Origin: Tessaracoccus caeni
GTDB taxonomy: Bacteria; Actinomycetota; Actinomycetes; Propionibacteriales; Propionibacteriaceae
Assembly: GCF_029211185.1 (NCBI RefSeq)
Contig: NZ_JARGDO010000016.1
Location: forward strand, 48,819-112,818
DNA length: 64,000 nucleotides
Direction: 5' to 3'
Shown: one piece after another, positions 62,547 to 64,000 of the stretch
How positions within the stretch are numbered: the first letter of the stretch is position 1
Layout of the letters: each line of letters begins with the position of its first letter
Notes under the pieces: generated by a model
Told to the model about the DNA's origin: nothing
What the model saw: only the letters and a program-made list of their open reading frames with translations
The model's database searches: none
Translations under genes and position numbers: made by a program

Positions 62547-62596
62547 CTCCAGAGGGAGATCTTCCCCCACAGACGGGGGAAGATCTCCCTCTGGAG
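62547..62596 (-). terminator. Perfect 22-bp hairpin terminator
   Basis: The arms 62547-62568 and 62575-62596 pair fully around ACAGAC. It lies 78 nt beyond the stop codon of the leftward DUF4352-like gene. The stem is exceptionally stable, though no T-run follows. Confidence 0.65.
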
Positions 62597-62673
62597 GTCG
62601 CACGGGCGCCCATCGTCTTGAGGGTTCAGCAACCGCAGTCGACACAAGGTCGCCCGCACGACCAGAAGCTCAG

Positions 62674-63525
62674 CTACTTCACCGAGACAAACACCTTGTC
62701 GGAGAACATCCCCGGCGCGACCGCCAGCACGCCGTCACCAGCGGTATCGACAGGAACGGCGAAGGCGATATTGCCGGTCACGGAAGCTCCTTCATAGAGC
62801 GTCGTCAGCGAGTCCAGCGCATCCGGCGCGACGACCAGAGTGTCGAAAGAGTTGATCGTGTTGCCGTCGACAGTCACGTACTCGATCGTCTGCATCGGCA
62901 CCGAGCCCTCGGCCTTGTCACCGACGTAAGTGATCGTGGTGTTCACAAGGATGTACACCTGTCCGTCCGGCGCAGGCTCGTTGAACTCGTTAGAAGACGC
63001 CACCGCCTTGTCGGCATCAAGATCGACGCTGTTGATCGTGACGACCCACTCGTCGTTCGAGATCTCGCTGCCAAGCGGCGAGGGATTCTCCCGGGTACCA
63101 CCACTCGAACCCTTCTCCGTCGCACCCTGCGACTCCACGGGCTTCGGGCTCTCCGACGGCTCCCCGGCATCTGGAAGGGCTGATGCCGAAGAAACGACCG
63201 TGTCACCGTTCGAGAACGCATCATCCAAAGCCGACGACATCACCTCCATAAACACCACGACACCGACGACGGTGCCGACGATGGAGATGAGGAGAGCAGC
63301 AACGCCCTGTCCGCGCTTCTTACCTTTCACGAAGAACGACACGAGGGCAAGGACAAAGGCGACCGGCAGCAATATCCAGCCGACGATCAGAGCACCGGGG
63401 ACACAGGCGAAGACGAAGCCGACGGCAGCCACGATGAGGGCCACGAGCCCCAACGTGTTCTTTGCTTTGGGGGCTTCGGGGACTTGTTGAGTACTTCCGT
63501 GATCAGGGGGCACAGTCTGGCTCAT
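62674..63525 (-). CDS. DUF4190/DUF4352-like membrane protein
   Basis: A 283-residue protein. A Pro/Gln-rich cytoplasmic start precedes two membrane helices (LGLVALIVAAVGFVFACVPGALIVGWILLPVAFVLALVSFF) and a third (GVAALLISIVGTVVGVVVFMEV). A Ser/Pro/Glu linker (about 120-150) leads to an extracytoplasmic DUF4352-type beta-sandwich (VVTINSVDLDADK...YILVNTTITYVGDK...). The ATG at 63525 has GGAGG 8 nt before it; an upstream ATG at 63552 is less likely. The function is unknown. It is divergent from the XRE gene. Confidence 0.75.
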   Translation of the reverse strand: MSQTVPPDHGSTQQVPEAPKAKNTLGLVALIVAAVGFVFACVPGALIVGWILLPVAFVLALVSFFVKGKKRGQGVAALLISIVGTVVGVVVFMEVMSSALDDAFSNGDTVVSSASALPDAGEPSESPKPVESQGATEKGSSGGTRENPSPLGSEISNDEWVVTINSVDLDADKAVASSNEFNEPAPDGQVYILVNTTITYVGDKAEGSVPMQTIEYVTVDGNTINSFDTLVVAPDALDSLTTLYEGASVTGNIAFAVPVDTAGDGVLAVAPGMFSDKVFVSVK

Positions 63526-63605
63526 AGTCGACACCTCCGCGCCGACGATCATCGGCGCGTTCCTTTCAGCTGGTAGGGGGATGGGCGTAGGGAACCCATT
63601 GGCAA

Positions 63606-63653
63606 AGGAACCTGTGGCACAGGAACCTATGCTATTGGCACAGTATCCTGTGC
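63606..63653. promoter_or_regulatory. Repeated operator-like sites between DUF4352-like and XRE genes
   Basis: CCTGTG-G-CACAGG (63611-63623) and GCACAG-TATC-CTGTGC (63638-63653) are palindromes with a shared CACAG core. AGGAACCT is also repeated (63606 and 63621). A dimeric XRE repressor could bind both sites and control both divergent genes. Confidence 0.5.
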
Positions 63654-63687
63654 TGTGAAAGGCGGGCAAACTCGGTGAACTGGCCAG

Positions 63688-63885
63688 GTGCCACTGCCTC
63701 CCGATCCCGACTTGAGTCAACTCAGGTTCATCATCGGGAAAGCGCGCGTCGACGCGGGAATGACCATCGAGCAACTCTCAGAGGCCTCGGGAGTCAGCCG
63801 CCAAACGATCCTCAACCTCGGTTCAGGAAAGCACTACGGCGACTTGAAGAGCTGGCTGAAGCTGTCTCGCGCACTAGATGATTGA
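63688..63885 (+). CDS. Small XRE-family HTH regulator
   Basis: A 65-residue protein that is nearly all HTH: ARVDAGMTIEQLSEASGVSRQTILNLGSGKHYGDLKSWLKLSRAL. Length is that of a minimal Cro-like repressor. It starts at a GTG and has no good ribosome binding site. The palindromic sites 35-80 nt upstream suggest autoregulation. Confidence 0.75.
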   Translation: MPLPPDPDLSQLRFIIGKARVDAGMTIEQLSEASGVSRQTILNLGSGKHYGDLKSWLKLSRALDD

Positions 63886-63986
63886 GTCCAAGGGGTCGTG
63901 GCTCGGCGTGGTGTTGCCGTGAGTGTGAGGGAGGGCGTCCAGAGTCGGTGTTGCTAACACCAACACCGAGCCGGAAGGGCCCTGTC

Positions 63987-64000
63987 ATGGTCACCGATCT
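63987..64000 (+). CDS. Possible start of another gene, cut by the window edge
   Basis: Only ATGGTCACCGATCT (Met-Val-Thr-Asp) is visible. Upstream, at 63946-63968, is an inverted repeat CGGTGTTG-7 nt-CAACACCG. Such an end followed by a start codon could be the left end of an insertion sequence, but too little is present to name a family. Confidence 0.25.

Overview
The window is high-GC DNA from an actinomycete. The evidence is the trp genes interleaved with HGxxPAAW-type and Trp-associated membrane proteins, the GlgE-maltokinase glycogen route, GatCAB beside MnmA, the TIGR03085 family, frequent GTG starts, many 1-8 nt gene overlaps, and several promoters whose -10 box lies about 7 nt before the start codon (leaderless style). 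A Propionibacteriales-like host is my best guess, but the sequence alone does not fix the genus. No rRNA, tRNA or CRISPR array was seen.

Layout. 0-6.6 kb is an accessory stretch: a two-gene module with a degenerate ImmA/IrrE-like protein, a DMT exporter, an MTHFR-like protein, a Nudix hydrolase, small proteins and an AraC-type regulator. 6.6-14.8 kb holds glutamate synthase (gltB-gltD), divergent from a purine-type NCS2 permease fused to an OHCU-decarboxylase-like domain. A GlnR-box-like sequence lies between them. 14.9-16.6 kb appears lower in GC and carries an orphan, possibly frameshifted Phd/YefM antitoxin and an unknown 371-residue protein. 16.8-22.8 kb is a his/trp operon (hisI-trpE-membrane protein-HGxxPAAW-trpC-trpB-trpA) ending in a Sco1-type copper chaperone. 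22.8-26.2 kb is a LacI regulator divergent from a GH36 alpha-galactosidase. 26.5-32.1 kb holds a protein with three P-loop kinase domains, a Nudix hydrolase, a TIGR03085 protein, an intact IS1380-family element with a MITE-like repeat beside it, and a secreted RTX-repeat protein.

32.3-40.2 kb is a leftward operon for tRNA sulfuration and amidation: cysteine desulfurase, mnmA, a half-size MetE-like protein, a small membrane protein, gatC-gatA-gatB and a DUF2207-like protein. 40.4-48.6 kb is alpha-glucan metabolism: glgX, glgE, maltokinase, glgB and a GNAT-Nudix fusion. TreS is not present in the window. After a 1064-residue TPR/membrane protein comes an amylosucrase homologue (52.3-53.8 kb) that has lost its catalytic residues and part of the barrel. 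54.0-56.6 kb carries two paralogous secreted lysozyme-like proteins with a shared operator-like sequence upstream of each. 56.7-62.4 kb is a glucitol PTS operon (SDR dehydrogenase, PRD regulator, GutM, EIIC, EIIB, EIIA) with its own divergent HPr. The right end has a DUF4352-like membrane protein, a small XRE regulator with nearby repeats, and what may be the first codons of another gene.

The most unusual items are the pseudo-amylosucrase, the paired secreted proteins with their shared regulatory sequence, the permease-OHCU fusion with a His-to-Tyr change, the triple kinase, and the HPr lacking Arg17.
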